Counted from the stretch's first letter, positions 32,511 to 41,476 are shown. The stretch is 64,000 nucleotides of DNA from Bradyrhizobium sp. dw_411 (GCF_018449695.1 NZ_JAAVUY010000016.1:1-64000), one strand, 5' to 3'. The notes: generated by a model from the sequence alone, not told the origin. Translations and numbers: made by a program.

Positions 32511-33911
32511 TCAAGGGGAAGGCACCGACGAAAACAGATAGACGAGTCCCTCACTCATGGTCGGGTGTGTCACGATGAGGTCACGTAGCGCGGTGTAGGG
32601 CAGTCCGGCGCTCATCGCCAATTGGACCGGCGCCAGTAATTCACCCGCGCCTGTTCCAAGAGCGGTGAAACCGACAATTCGATCGTTGCTGTCGATCAAC
32701 GCCTTCAGAAAGCCCTCGGTCTCGCCAAGTGTTTGAGCCCTGAGCACGGCCGCCATCGGAAGCTTTACCAACCGGTAGGCGAGGCCTTGCTGCCTGGCGT
32801 CGATTTCGCGCAAGCCAATGTGCGCAAGCTCGGGGTCCGTGAACAGCGCATAGGGCACCTGGCGTCCGGCGGTCGAGCGTCTTTCGCCCCGGAGCGTCCG
32901 CTGGACAATCCGATAATCGTCGAACGCAATATGCGTGAAGTTCGGACTGCCGGCGCAATCGCCGACGGCATAGACATTGTCCGCGGTCGTCTGCAGTACG
33001 TCATTGACCTTGATATGCCCGGTCGCGGCGAGATCGATCCCGGCCTTTTCCAGGCCGATCCCATCCGTGTTGGGTGCACGGCCGGCGGCCGCGAGAATAT
33101 GGGTGGCGTTGATGGTCTGCTCGCCGGCCACGGTGCTTATCTTGACCGCGACCGCGTCGGCGGAGCGCCCCTCCACGGAATAGACCGCGGCGCCGAAAAT
33201 GAACCGGATGCCTTCCGCCGCAAGCAGCCTCGTAAGCTCGGCTGCGACATCTTCATCCTCGCGCGGCAATAGCCGGGGACCTCGGTCGATCACCGTCACC
33301 TTCGAGCCGAAACGCGCCATGGCCTGCGCGAATTCCAGCCCCACATAGCCGCCTCCGAGAATGAGCAGATGTTCGGGGAGGGTATCGAGTTCAAGCTCTT
33401 CGACATGCGTCATCGGATACGCCTCGCGCAGTCCGGCGATTTCGGGAATGATGGTGCGCGAGCCCGTGCTTACGATCACTGTCTCGGCGGTGAGCGAGCG
33501 GAAGCCGCCTTGCTCCAGTTCGACGGACAATGTGCGGGGACCGGTGAACGCGCCTTGTCCGTAAATGAACTCGACATGGTTGGCGGAGAAACGTTTTTTA
33601 TGAATCTCAACCAGACCATCCACCATGGCGCGTTTGCGGTCGCGGACCACGGTCATGTCGATGCCGGGTTCGGAGGCGTTAAGTCCGAAATCCCTTAGTC
33701 TTTGCGCGTACCACGCCACTTTGGCCGAATGCACCACGTTCTTGCTCGGAAGACAGGCGATATTGGGACACGACCCGCCGACGTAGCGGCGCTCGACAAG
33801 TGCGACGCGTTTGCCCTCGGCCCCGAGCGACCAACTGAGGTATTTGCCGGCTTCTCCGCTGCCCAGCACGAGGACATCGAATTTTTCAACGGGTAAGCCT
33901 GCACTGACCAT
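32511..33911 (-). CDS. mercuric-reductase-like pyridine nucleotide-disulfide oxidoreductase
   Basis: A 466-residue class I flavoprotein disulfide reductase. FAD motif GSGEAG (about residues 17-22), redox pair Cys48/Cys53 in GGSCPNIACLPSKN, NAD motif GGGYVGLEFAQ (about 186-196), and C-terminal His-Glu dyad in THPTMSEG. It lacks the N-terminal metal-binding domain and the C-terminal vicinal Cys pair of true MerA, and ends FSSVPSP. It therefore resembles the many MerA-like proteins of unknown electrophile or disulfide substrate. It is 41 bp upstream of the binding-protein gene on the same strand. Confidence 0.9.
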   Translation of the reverse strand: MVSAGLPVEKFDVLVLGSGEAGKYLSWSLGAEGKRVALVERRYVGGSCPNIACLPSKNVVHSAKVAWYAQRLRDFGLNASEPGIDMTVVRDRKRAMVDGLVEIHKKRFSANHVEFIYGQGAFTGPRTLSVELEQGGFRSLTAETVIVSTGSRTIIPEIAGLREAYPMTHVEELELDTLPEHLLILGGGYVGLEFAQAMARFGSKVTVIDRGPRLLPREDEDVAAELTRLLAAEGIRFIFGAAVYSVEGRSADAVAVKISTVAGEQTINATHILAAAGRAPNTDGIGLEKAGIDLAATGHIKVNDVLQTTADNVYAVGDCAGSPNFTHIAFDDYRIVQRTLRGERRSTAGRQVPYALFTDPELAHIGLREIDARQQGLAYRLVKLPMAAVLRAQTLGETEGFLKALIDSNDRIVGFTALGTGAGELLAPVQLAMSAGLPYTALRDLIVTHPTMSEGLVYLFSSVPSP

Positions 33912-34193
33912 GTCTAAAATTCCTCGCTTGTCGCGCCCCGGCGCCCTTCGCGTTCAAACGCAAGGTTAAACGCCTGGCGGGAGATTTTCCACGATTCTGA
34001 AGGCTTATCGTCATTCCGGTTCAATTCGGACCCGGGTTCCCAGGACTAACTGCTGGTTGCATTGGCGCACGATTGGATCAGGAACGCGCGGACGTGTCAC
34101 ATATCGGTGTGAAACAAACGTCGCGCATGCAGCCCTCTATGTTATGGTGAGTTGCGGCAGGTCGGTCTCACTGACTGCAATGGAGCGCATTCG

Positions 34194-35102
34194 ATGCAAC
34201 AGCGTCTTGCAGGCGCAAGTTACGAGAGCGCCGTCATCGGGGACCGATTTCAGCTCGACCTGCCTCCGACGGCTCTGGCGCGGACCGCTTCCATCGCGCC
34301 GATCGGGTTCACGCGTTTGAAGAGCGAGCGCGCGATGCAGGGTCCGGCCAAAAACGTCCCGCCGGAACATGCCTTTTCCTTCCATGTTCCGCTGCTGCCG
34401 GTTGCCGCGGATCTCTGGATCGACGGAAGACACCTTTTGTCAAAGGCAATGAATCCGGGCGCCACGTTCCTGTTCGACCTGCGCAGCAATCCGGTTTCCG
34501 AAATTCACACGCCATTCGATAATATCCGATTTTATATTTCTCAGGCCTCCCTCGATGAACTTGCCTTCGATCAGGGGATGCCCCGGTTGAAGGGATTGGT
34601 TTCTTCGTGTCAGGGCTCCTATGACCGGGTCATGTACGGGCTCGCGAACGCCCTGGCGGATCAGGTCGAGCACGAGTGCAGCGCGTTGTTCATCGATCAC
34701 ATCGCGCTGGCCTTTCACGCCCACATCGTGAAGACGTATGGCAACGCCACTGCGACGGTTGACATGGTTGCGGGAGGATTATCGCCCTGGCAGCTTCGGC
34801 GCGTGCTCGACTTCATTACGGCCCATCTGGACGGCGATCCCACGATCGCCGAGCTCGCACGCGAGTGCGCTTTGTCGCCTGGTTATTTCGCCCGCGCGTT
34901 TCGCCGGACCACCGGGGGCACGCCTCACCAATGGCTGGTTCGAAAGCGGGTTGAACGGGCAAAAGCATTGCTGCTTGGGGGCAGATCGGGCCTCGCCGAT
35001 ATTGCCGTCACATGCGGCTTTGTCGATCAAAGTCATTTCACGCGTGTCTTCTCGAAGATCGAGGGCGACAGCCCCGGAAGGTGGCGGCAGCGGCATCGCT
35101 GA
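34194..35102 (+). CDS. AraC-family transcriptional regulator
   Basis: A 302-residue regulator. A variable N-terminal ligand domain (residues 1-190) is followed by two helix-turn-helix motifs: IAELARECALSPGYFARAFRRTTG and LADIAVTCGFVDQSHFTRVFSK, the latter being the family signature. The start at 34194 follows GGAG by 8 bases. It probably activates the neighbouring alpha/beta hydrolase gene that begins 158 bp downstream on the same strand, and perhaps the genes after it. The inducer is unknown. Confidence 0.92.
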   Translation: MQQRLAGASYESAVIGDRFQLDLPPTALARTASIAPIGFTRLKSERAMQGPAKNVPPEHAFSFHVPLLPVAADLWIDGRHLLSKAMNPGATFLFDLRSNPVSEIHTPFDNIRFYISQASLDELAFDQGMPRLKGLVSSCQGSYDRVMYGLANALADQVEHECSALFIDHIALAFHAHIVKTYGNATATVDMVAGGLSPWQLRRVLDFITAHLDGDPTIAELARECALSPGYFARAFRRTTGGTPHQWLVRKRVERAKALLLGGRSGLADIAVTCGFVDQSHFTRVFSKIEGDSPGRWRQRHR

Positions 35103-35260
35103 TCCCCCGTCGAAGACCATGCGCCTGCCGATTTCCACCGCTGTGCCGTTTTTTAAAAAAGACAGCGACAGTAATATCCAATCCAAACAGTCTCTCCCGG
35201 CCGATCCTTGTATTCACGCGCGGCGGTTCTGACCTCCTGCGCTGTTTCGAGGAGGACGCC

Positions 35261-36127
35261 ATGGACAACAAGCCGGGTTTCACCGAACACCATATTTCAC
35301 ACGGCGAAGGCAGGATTTACGCGCGCGACCACGATGGTGCGGGACCGGCTTTCGTGCTCATGCACGGCTTTCCCGACAATCTTCATATCTATGACGACCT
35401 TGTGCCCTACCTGACAGCGGCAGGCCGGCGCGTCGTTGCGTTCGATTTCCTCGGGTTTGGCGCGTCCGACAAGCCGGCTGCGTCGTACAGCTTCGAGCAG
35501 CAGCTTGGCGATCTCTCGGCGGTGATTCAGGCCCTGGGGCTCGGCCCGGTCGTTCTCGTCGCGCACGATTCGTCAGGTGCCGCCGCGATCAATTTTGCGG
35601 TCGAGCATCCCTACAAGGTCGCCTCGCTCTGCATCCTGAATTCGGCCTACGACAATTCACCGCTCAATGTCTGGCCGGAGATGATTGTGCTGTTTGCCGA
35701 TCCGGCGCTCAGGGCGCTCGCGCTCGCGGTCGCGCAAAGTCCTGCGCAGTTCGGTTGGTTGCTGGACTGGCAGAGAATGAAATTCGCAGAGCCGCTCCCG
35801 GCGGACCAGAAATTGCGTTTTGAGCAGTTCGTAGCCCCGCTGATCGCCGACAATTTTACGCGGCCTCCGGGTTCAGGCCCGGCCTTCATGCAGATGGCTG
35901 CGCAATTCTACGAAGAGCTGAAGCGAAACAGTACCCGTCTGCCTCTGGTCAAAGCGCTCGATCTCCCGGTCAAGGTCATTTGGGGCGAATACGATCCTTA
36001 TCTCGGCGTCGAGATGGGAAGGGAGCGGGCTAGTTATTTCAAGAATGGCTCATTTCATTCAGTGCCGGCGGGCCATTGGCTGCAGGCAGATATGCCGCAA
36101 CGGGTCGCGGAGCTGATGTTGTCATGA
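35261..36127 (+). CDS. alpha/beta hydrolase, haloalkane-dehalogenase/epoxide-hydrolase-like
   Basis: A 288-residue cytosolic hydrolase. Oxyanion motif HGFPDN (about residues 36-41), nucleophile elbow AHDSSGAAA with Asp at the nucleophile position (about 106), and C-terminal GHW with the catalytic His. The start at 35261 follows a strong GAGGAGG. The Asp nucleophile places it with epoxide hydrolases and dehalogenases; the substrate is unknown. It lies directly after the AraC gene and is followed by a secreted small protein and two membrane proteins. It is a distant relative of the exported enzyme at 30433-31434. Confidence 0.9.
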   Translation: MDNKPGFTEHHISHGEGRIYARDHDGAGPAFVLMHGFPDNLHIYDDLVPYLTAAGRRVVAFDFLGFGASDKPAASYSFEQQLGDLSAVIQALGLGPVVLVAHDSSGAAAINFAVEHPYKVASLCILNSAYDNSPLNVWPEMIVLFADPALRALALAVAQSPAQFGWLLDWQRMKFAEPLPADQKLRFEQFVAPLIADNFTRPPGSGPAFMQMAAQFYEELKRNSTRLPLVKALDLPVKVIWGEYDPYLGVEMGRERASYFKNGSFHSVPAGHWLQADMPQRVAELMLS

Positions 36128-36231
36128 CGGGGCGCCGGTGCATTACCGTCGGCGACTTCGCCTGTGTCGATGCCGACGTGCTCAACGCCGGCATCGTAAA
36201 TCACTAACTCGGCTTCGTGGAGGAGGGAAGA

Positions 36232-36777
36232 ATGACAATTTCAATCAAGGTGCGCGCAATGATTTTCTGCCGTGCGGCTTTGCGACTGGCAGTCCTCACG
36301 ACTACGGCGGCCGCATGCCTGGCCCAGCCGGCGGCTCAGGCTGCTTCACGATCCACAGATCCCCTCGCCGAAGCATCACGTCAACACGTCACCACAGCAG
36401 AAAAGGACTCGATAAAAATGGCGCAGAACACATCACCTCCGGGCGCTGCCGAAATGGCAGCGGCAAAAACCCTCACGACCAAAGTGCTTGCGATCGGCTC
36501 GTGGACGGCCAAGGCGACACCCGACAAACGGCCCCCGATCATGCCGTCCGAGGCGCGCGACACGATGCGTTTGATGCTGGCCGGAAAGATCGACCAGTGG
36601 TTCGCCAAGATCGACGGGTCCGGAGCGGTGTTCCTGATGAACGTGACCACTCCGGCCGAAGCGCACGCGCTGCTGGAAAAACTCCCATTGGGTAAGGCCG
36701 ATATGATGACGTTCGAACTCATCCCGGTGGGTCCTCTCTGGCCGTTGGGTTTGCTGTTGGGCGAACCTGCGAAATAA
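36232..36777 (+). CDS. secreted protein with a muconolactone-isomerase/YciI-like domain
   Basis: A 181-residue protein. A signal peptide runs to about AAQA-ASRS. The C-terminal 95 residues (SEARDTMRLMLAGKIDQWF, GSGAVFLMNV, TFELIPVGPLWPLGLLLGE) resemble dimeric alpha/beta-barrel proteins related to muconolactone isomerase or YciI. The linker between signal and domain is low complexity. A second possible start, MAQNTSPP at 36418, would give a cytosolic protein of the usual family length, so the exported form is not certain. AGGAGGGA precedes the upstream start. Confidence 0.7.
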   Translation: MTISIKVRAMIFCRAALRLAVLTTTAAACLAQPAAQAASRSTDPLAEASRQHVTTAEKDSIKMAQNTSPPGAAEMAAAKTLTTKVLAIGSWTAKATPDKRPPIMPSEARDTMRLMLAGKIDQWFAKIDGSGAVFLMNVTTPAEAHALLEKLPLGKADMMTFELIPVGPLWPLGLLLGEPAK

Positions 36778-36907
36778 GGCTGAGGGATCATTGGGCCGGG
36801 TTGGCGCGACCTTTTCAGATCTTGTCGCGCCGCAGCCCGGGCCTGGTGGTTCGCCGAACTGCAATATCCATCAAACACCTGAGAAAATCGACCGTTGGGG
36901 CATCATC

Positions 36908-37405
36908 ATGTCGGACTTCAGCCTGAGCACGCTTACGCTATTGCACGTTTTAATCAGCCTGATCGGCATCGCCGCCGGCGTGATCGCGATGATCGGGTGG
37001 TTGAAGTCCGACCTGTCGCGAACTGCGACAGCGACGTTCCTGGCGACTACCATATTGACGAGCGCGACAGGCTTTCTTTTCCCGTTCACCAAATTGCTGC
37101 CATCGCATATCGTCGGCATCATCTCATTGGTGATGCTGGCGTTGGCGACGTTTGCGTTCTACGCGAAGCATCTGTCAGGTTTTTGGCGTCCCGTTTATGC
37201 GGTCACGGCCGTGCTGTCGCTTTATCTGAACGTGTTCGTTCTGCTCGTGCAGGGGTTCATGAAAGTTGCGCCATTGAAGGCGTTGGCGCCGACACAGACG
37301 GAGCCCGCGTTCGTGGTGGCGCAGGGCGCGCTATTTCTCCTGTTCCTGGCGCTGACGATCCTGACAGCCCTGCGATTTCGACCGGCCCCGCTCGTCGCGG
37401 TCTGA
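36908..37405 (+). CDS. integral membrane protein of unknown function
   Basis: A 165-residue protein with four to five predicted TM helices (roughly residues 8-28, 40-58, 66-86, 94-115 and 135-157). No recognised catalytic motif. It follows the secreted small protein and precedes the MAPEG gene by 39 bp, so the three may be cotranscribed behind the AraC-controlled hydrolase. The start at 36908 is chosen because it begins directly before the first helix. Confidence 0.7.
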   Translation: MSDFSLSTLTLLHVLISLIGIAAGVIAMIGWLKSDLSRTATATFLATTILTSATGFLFPFTKLLPSHIVGIISLVMLALATFAFYAKHLSGFWRPVYAVTAVLSLYLNVFVLLVQGFMKVAPLKALAPTQTEPAFVVAQGALFLLFLALTILTALRFRPAPLVAV

Positions 37406-37444
37406 CATGATGGCGACCTCGTCGCTGATGGGGGATTAGCTGTC

Positions 37445-37852
37445 GTGAAATATACGCCGGAGCTCTACGCGTTGACCGTTATTTCCGGTGCCACCGCGCT
37501 GATGTGGGTGCCGTATGTTACGGCCCGTATGACCACGCACGGTGTGACGCGGGCTATCGGCGTCCCCGGGGTCGGTTATCCGGTTGACGCGCCCTGGGCC
37601 GACCGCGCGCGGCGCGCCCATCTCAACGCGATCGAAAATCTGGCTGTCTTCGCGCCGCTGGTGCTCGTGGCGGCCATCGTCGAGGTCAGCACCAAGGCCA
37701 CCGTGCTATCGGCCCAAATCTACGTCGTCGCTCGTCTCGTCCATTATGTGATTTACACCGTAGGCATTCCGGTTATTCGAACAATCGCTTTTCTAGCGGG
37801 CGCAATCGCGATGGTCGTCATCGCCGCGGTACTGCTTCTCAGTGCGGTCTGA
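37445..37852 (+). CDS. MAPEG-family membrane protein
   Basis: A 135-residue, four-helix membrane protein. The central conserved part RARRAHLNAIENLAVFAPLVL (about residues 57-77), with its Arg and E-N motif, is typical of MAPEG proteins (membrane-associated glutathione and eicosanoid metabolism). Bacterial members may use glutathione on lipophilic electrophiles. Next to an epoxide-hydrolase-like gene and a MerA-like flavoprotein gene this suggests detoxification (inference). It converges on the MmgE/PrpD gene at 37951. Confidence 0.85.
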   Translation: MKYTPELYALTVISGATALMWVPYVTARMTTHGVTRAIGVPGVGYPVDAPWADRARRAHLNAIENLAVFAPLVLVAAIVEVSTKATVLSAQIYVVARLVHYVIYTVGIPVIRTIAFLAGAIAMVVIAAVLLLSAV

Positions 37853-37950
37853 ATGCAACGCCGCTACACCGACCGGCCGATTTGAAACCACGGCTGGCCT
37901 GTCGCTCGGGAGCCGCGCTCGATCGACAAAACGGATTGCGCTGCTCGCGG

Positions 37951-39438
37951 TCAGGTCTGGACCGCAAACCTTCCCAGCAAGGCAGTGAGATCCTCCGCGC
38001 GATCGAGCGCCCACAGCGACTGCAGAACATCGTCGGTTCGCTGCTGCGGCCAGCGTGGGCCGACATTGGCGCGAAATTTCCGCGCCACTTCATCGCGGCT
38101 CATCGGCCGGCCGACGAATCCGGGGACATTGTCGATCTCGCTGACAAGGCGTTGCCCGTCGACCAGGACCGCCGTGATGCGCGACGGAACCGTGGTGGCG
38201 TTGGTGCGCGCGGTCAGCGCCGGGTCCTCGATCACGGTGATCTTGCGCATGAAGGCGAGGATGCGCGGATCGCGCAGCTTTTCGGGCGCATAGCTTTCAT
38301 TGGTGATGTCGCCGTCGAACATGGTCCGCGCCGCGATATAGGGCAGGCTGTGGTCCGCGGTGTCCCGGGTGGTCGGCGCCCATTTCTCGGCTCCGCTCCC
38401 GGTCATCTCAAAGCCTCGCCGGGCCGTTGCGATTTCGATCGAAACGATGCGATCGAGCGAGCCTGCCTGCTTCATGATGTCGAGGCTCGCAAGGATCGCA
38501 GCCTGCGTATAAGTCTGCGCGGGGTAGGCCTTGATGCTGCATTGGTTGATCCGAAACGGAATGCCCCGCCGGCCGAAACTATTCACGTCGATGTCGGTCG
38601 ATCCGGACACCTGCCGGAAGAAACCCAACTGCCCTTCGAAGACAGGCGCCGGACCGGTGATGCCGCCGCGCGCCAGCAGTGCTGCGAAAACCGCATCGCG
38701 CCCGGCCTCGGCGTCGGCCAATCCCTTCCAGTCCGACAGGGTTTGCACCCTTGTTTGTCCCATCGGCATGTGGGCATTGAGCGCGATGTTCGCGGCCTGG
38801 GTCAGCTTGTCAGTATCGAGCTTCATCAGTTTGCCGGCGGCGAGCGCCACGGCGGGAAGACTGAACGCCGGGGCATCCCAGCCTTTGGTCGTGATGTCGA
38901 AGGCGTCGACCAGCCGGCAGTTGATCTCGTAGACGAGCGCGATCGCGGTGATGAGGTCGGTGGCGCTTGCCCGCTCGGATTCCGCGACCGCCAGGCAGGC
39001 GGCGATCTGGTCGCTCGGGTGGCCGGTCAGGCGGCCGATATAGAAGTCATTGAGGTCGTAGTAGCGAAAGGCGACGCCATTGGCGAACGCCGCGAGATCG
39101 GGCGTCGCGTGCCGGTCGGTGCCGATGATGCTCGAGCCGCCGCCAGCTTGCGCGAGCGCGATATTGCGGCAGATGCGGACGGGCCCCTCGTCGAACGCCG
39201 CGATCCCGCAACCAAGCGTATCGATGAGATGGGTCTTGACGCTCTCAATCGTTGCAGTGTCGAGATCCTCATAGCGCAGGCTGTTGGCGTAGGCGGCAAG
39301 CCGCTCGGCGAGCGGACGGGCCGGCTGGTCCGGCAGCGGCGGCGTCGCGAGAGTTTGTGCGCCGGCGATGCGCGCCGCGGCCGGCAGGGCGGCCGCGCCC
39401 GCTGCCATCAGCAGGAATTGACGGCGCGGATGGTTCAT
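37951..39438 (-). CDS. exported MmgE/PrpD family protein
   Basis: A 495-residue MmgE/PrpD-fold protein with an N-terminal MNHPRRQFLLMAAGAAALPAAA signal (RRQFL, TAT-like). The family core includes FANGVAFRYYDLNDFYIGRLTGHPSD near residue 117 and INQCSIKAYPAQTYTQAA near 310. Family members are usually cytosolic, so export is noteworthy. It is cotranscribed with the ModA-like binding protein just upstream (22 bp apart), repeating the MmgE/PrpD plus binding-protein pairing at 4.7-7.2 kb. Substrate unknown. Confidence 0.9.
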   Translation of the reverse strand: MNHPRRQFLLMAAGAAALPAAARIAGAQTLATPPLPDQPARPLAERLAAYANSLRYEDLDTATIESVKTHLIDTLGCGIAAFDEGPVRICRNIALAQAGGGSSIIGTDRHATPDLAAFANGVAFRYYDLNDFYIGRLTGHPSDQIAACLAVAESERASATDLITAIALVYEINCRLVDAFDITTKGWDAPAFSLPAVALAAGKLMKLDTDKLTQAANIALNAHMPMGQTRVQTLSDWKGLADAEAGRDAVFAALLARGGITGPAPVFEGQLGFFRQVSGSTDIDVNSFGRRGIPFRINQCSIKAYPAQTYTQAAILASLDIMKQAGSLDRIVSIEIATARRGFEMTGSGAEKWAPTTRDTADHSLPYIAARTMFDGDITNESYAPEKLRDPRILAFMRKITVIEDPALTARTNATTVPSRITAVLVDGQRLVSEIDNVPGFVGRPMSRDEVARKFRANVGPRWPQQRTDDVLQSLWALDRAEDLTALLGRFAVQT

Positions 39439-39460
39439 GGCGGCGCTTCCTTGGCGGAGA

Positions 39461-40234
39461 TCAGCGATGGTTGACGGGATCCATGCCGGACTTTTTGATC
39501 GCGGCGTCGGTTGCGCTGGATGCGAGGAACGCGATCAGACGCCGGGCTTGCTCCGTGCGATGCGATGTCTTGACCATCGCCGCTGTGAAAATCTGAACGA
39601 GTTGAACGCTGTCAGGAAACGGTCCGATCACGTCCACACCGGGTTGGCCGACCAGTTCGCTGAGCGGGCCGATCGCCAGATCCACTTCGCCTGCCGCCAA
39701 CGCGGCCGTCGATTCCGATCCGCGGGCAAACATCTTGAAATGCACCTTGTCGGCAATCCCGAATTTCGGAAGCACTTCGTCCTTCATGAACAGGCCGCTG
39801 GTGCTTCCCGGCATCGCGAACATCCGTGAATTGAGCAAGGCCTGCTTCAGTGCAGCCTCGTTGCTGATGTCGGGTTTGGGGCTTCCCTGGCGCACGGCCG
39901 CACCAAGAGGAGAGGCGGCCAGCCCGGCCTCGGAACCCTCCGCGATTCGCCCCATCGCGGCCAGTTCGTCCAGTCCCTCTTTCGAGAGGATCACGACGTC
40001 GACATCCGCGCCATTCTCAAGCTGATACTTGATGGTCTTTGGTCCGGTTCCCTGCGAAGATCCGGACAACGTGGTCACCGCGATGCCCGTTGAGCGCTCA
40101 AACTCCGGCAGCGCAGCTTGATACGCCTGCGAGAAACCGCCCGAAATCATAACGCGCAGCTCGTCCATCGCATGGCCCTCGGTTGCAGCAAGAAGCATCA
40201 CAAGTCCGAGGAGCGGAGCAATCAATTTTTTCAT
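39461..40234 (-). CDS. ModA-like periplasmic substrate-binding protein
   Basis: A 257-residue binding protein with a signal peptide (cleavage near GHAMD-ELRV). The domain has VMISGGFSQAYQAALPEFERS, GADVDVVILSKEGLDEL and PGSTSGLFMKDEVLPKFGI, matching the molybdate-type periplasmic-binding family. No ModB/ModC genes are present. It is upstream of and probably cotranscribed with the exported MmgE/PrpD gene. Many such proteins bind organic acids, not molybdate, so the ligand is open. Confidence 0.9.
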   Translation of the reverse strand: MKKLIAPLLGLVMLLAATEGHAMDELRVMISGGFSQAYQAALPEFERSTGIAVTTLSGSSQGTGPKTIKYQLENGADVDVVILSKEGLDELAAMGRIAEGSEAGLAASPLGAAVRQGSPKPDISNEAALKQALLNSRMFAMPGSTSGLFMKDEVLPKFGIADKVHFKMFARGSESTAALAAGEVDLAIGPLSELVGQPGVDVIGPFPDSVQLVQIFTAAMVKTSHRTEQARRLIAFLASSATDAAIKKSGMDPVNHR

Positions 40235-40264
40235 CGGAAACGGCCCTTTGAACTATTGCCTACC

Positions 40265-40282
40265 ACGCCCGGTTGCGGGCGT
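40265..40282. other. perfect small hairpin in the TetR/ModA-like gap
   Basis: ACGCCCG-GTTG-CGGGCGT, a 7-bp perfect stem 31 bp upstream of the ModA-like start, in the 272-bp gap between the TetR stop and that gene. It could end TetR transcription or lie in the ModA-like leader. The rest of the gap holds the palindrome at 40293-40306 and no coding sequence I can support. Confidence 0.4.
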
Positions 40283-40292
40283 CAGTGAAAGA

Positions 40293-40306
40293 GTTCAGGC
40301 CTGAAC
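40293..40306. promoter_or_regulatory. 14-bp perfect palindrome, candidate operator
   Basis: GTTCAGGCCTGAAC is its own inverse over 14 bases and lies 59-72 bp upstream of the ModA-like / MmgE-PrpD operon (minus strand). Its position fits an operator near the promoter. No regulator is assigned. Confidence 0.35.
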
Positions 40307-40507
40307 GGCCAATGGCGTTTTAGTGAACCCAAGGCATCGACGACGCAAGAGCTTGAAATACGCGACACTCATCGCCGCGTCAGTAGCTAACAACGCAGGT
40401 TTCGCCGCTGAGATCGACAGCAATCATTTTGACGAACGTGCGCCGCCGCATCGCCAGCTTCTCAATTCGGTGGGCAGGAACCCGCACCATCGACAAGCAG
40501 GGGATGG

Positions 40508-41128
40508 TCAAGCGCGGGGCAGGATACCCATGCCGATCAAATGCGTTCGCACGAATTGCGCGACGTGCGCGCCGAGGCTTTTGGGAGGAACTGCGACCAT
40601 CCGCTCTTCCAGGCCAAGCGAGATGATGCCGTGCACCGCGGAAAACATCGTCCGCGCCAGCAATGCTACCTCGACAGGATCCTTGTCCGGCAATAGCCGT
40701 TCCATCGGGGCGTGCATCAGCGCGAAGGTGCGCATCACCATTTCAAGCAGATCGTCAGGAAACGGCCGATCGTTCTCCATGCGATGTTCGAATAAGGACC
40801 GCAGCAGATTGGCATGTTCGGTGAAGAAACCGAGATAGGCGTCCGCCAGCCCGAACAGGTGGTCGACGGCGTCCTGAGCGGGGACCGCCGAAAGCACGCC
40901 GTCGAGCCGCTGAACTGTCTCCCGATTGACCGTCAGGATCAGTCCGTCGAAGTCGCCGAACTCGTTGTAGATACTGCCGATCGAGCAGTCGGCGGCGTTG
41001 GCTACATCCCGAATCTTAAGTGATATCAATCCATTAGCTTCAATTTCGCGGCGCGCAACCTCGATCAGGAGTTGCCGTCGTTTACCCTTTTTTCGCCCTC
41101 GCAAAGATTCTTCTTGAACAATGTTCAT
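40508..41128 (-). CDS. TetR/AcrR-family transcriptional regulator
   Basis: A regulator of 206 residues from the chosen start. The N-terminal helix-turn-helix reads LKIRDVANAADCSIGSIYNEF (about residues 37-57), and the C-terminal ligand domain has no assigned effector. Starts at 41128, 41143 and 41152 are in frame; all lie within or beside two palindromes (41114-41127 and 41145-41159), so the protein very likely represses its own promoter and the divergent PspA operon. None of the starts has a clear ribosome-binding site. A role in sensing lipids or envelope stress is suggested by the neighbours. Confidence 0.9.
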   Translation of the reverse strand: MNIVQEESLRGRKKGKRRQLLIEVARREIEANGLISLKIRDVANAADCSIGSIYNEFGDFDGLILTVNRETVQRLDGVLSAVPAQDAVDHLFGLADAYLGFFTEHANLLRSLFEHRMENDRPFPDDLLEMVMRTFALMHAPMERLLPDKDPVEVALLARTMFSAVHGIISLGLEERMVAVPPKSLGAHVAQFVRTHLIGMGILPRA

Positions 41129-41159
41129 TTTCGTCGTACCCATATTGAACATTGTTCAA
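41114..41159. promoter_or_regulatory. twin palindromic operators in the TetR/PspA divergent region
   Basis: TTGAACAATGTTCA (41114-41127) and TTGAACATTGTTCAA (41145-41159) share the arms TTGAAC and GTTCA(A) and are spaced 31 bp apart, about three helical turns. They cover the whole divergent control region, including the candidate TetR start codons. This is the expected site of TetR autoregulation. Confidence 0.7.
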
Positions 41160-41179
41160 ATATCCCAGAGGAGATGAAG

Positions 41180-41476
41180 ATGCAAACGCTTATTTCCCAA
41201 ATCGGCTTCACGTTCGTCGAGGATGCGGCTGCGCTGGCCCAAGGTTTCGCTCACGTGGTTCGGACTTTGGCGGTCGAAACCTTCACTGCGATGCGTGCCC
41301 GCGTTTTCGGGCCAGTCGACCGGTTGGCAGAGGCGTGCGACGTCGGAAACGTGATCCCGGCGCGACGCGATGTGACGGCGCGGCGCCGTCAATTCCAGAC
41401 CAACCGGAAAACGCCGACGGGACTTCATCTGCTCCAGCGCTGCAATCCGTTCCGCGGGCTGCACCATCTCACGTGA
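41180..41476 (+). CDS. small hypothetical protein preceding pspA
   Basis: A 98-residue product of unknown function. N-terminal MQTLISQIGFTFVEDAAALAQG looks like an amphipathic helix; the second half is Arg-rich. Support is contextual: AGAGGAG lies before the start, and the TGA stop overlaps an in-frame GTG of the pspA frame (GTGA at 41473-41476), as in coupled genes. It could be a small membrane-stress accessory or a non-conserved frame. Confidence 0.5.
   Translation: MQTLISQIGFTFVEDAAALAQGFAHVVRTLAVETFTAMRARVFGPVDRLAEACDVGNVIPARRDVTARRRQFQTNRKTPTGLHLLQRCNPFRGLHHLT

Noticed and set aside
32511..33911. Calling this merA (mercury resistance)
   Set aside because: It lacks the N-terminal metal-binding domain and the C-terminal vicinal Cys pair, and no merR/merT/merP genes are near.
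37882..39474. Open frame of 530 codons on the plus strand
   Set aside because: Antisense to the exported MmgE/PrpD gene; composition is Arg/Gly/Asp-rich without domains.
40323..40838. Plus-strand open frame of 171 codons in the TetR region
   Set aside because: It runs antisense through the TetR gene, and its unique part has no ribosome-binding site or motif.
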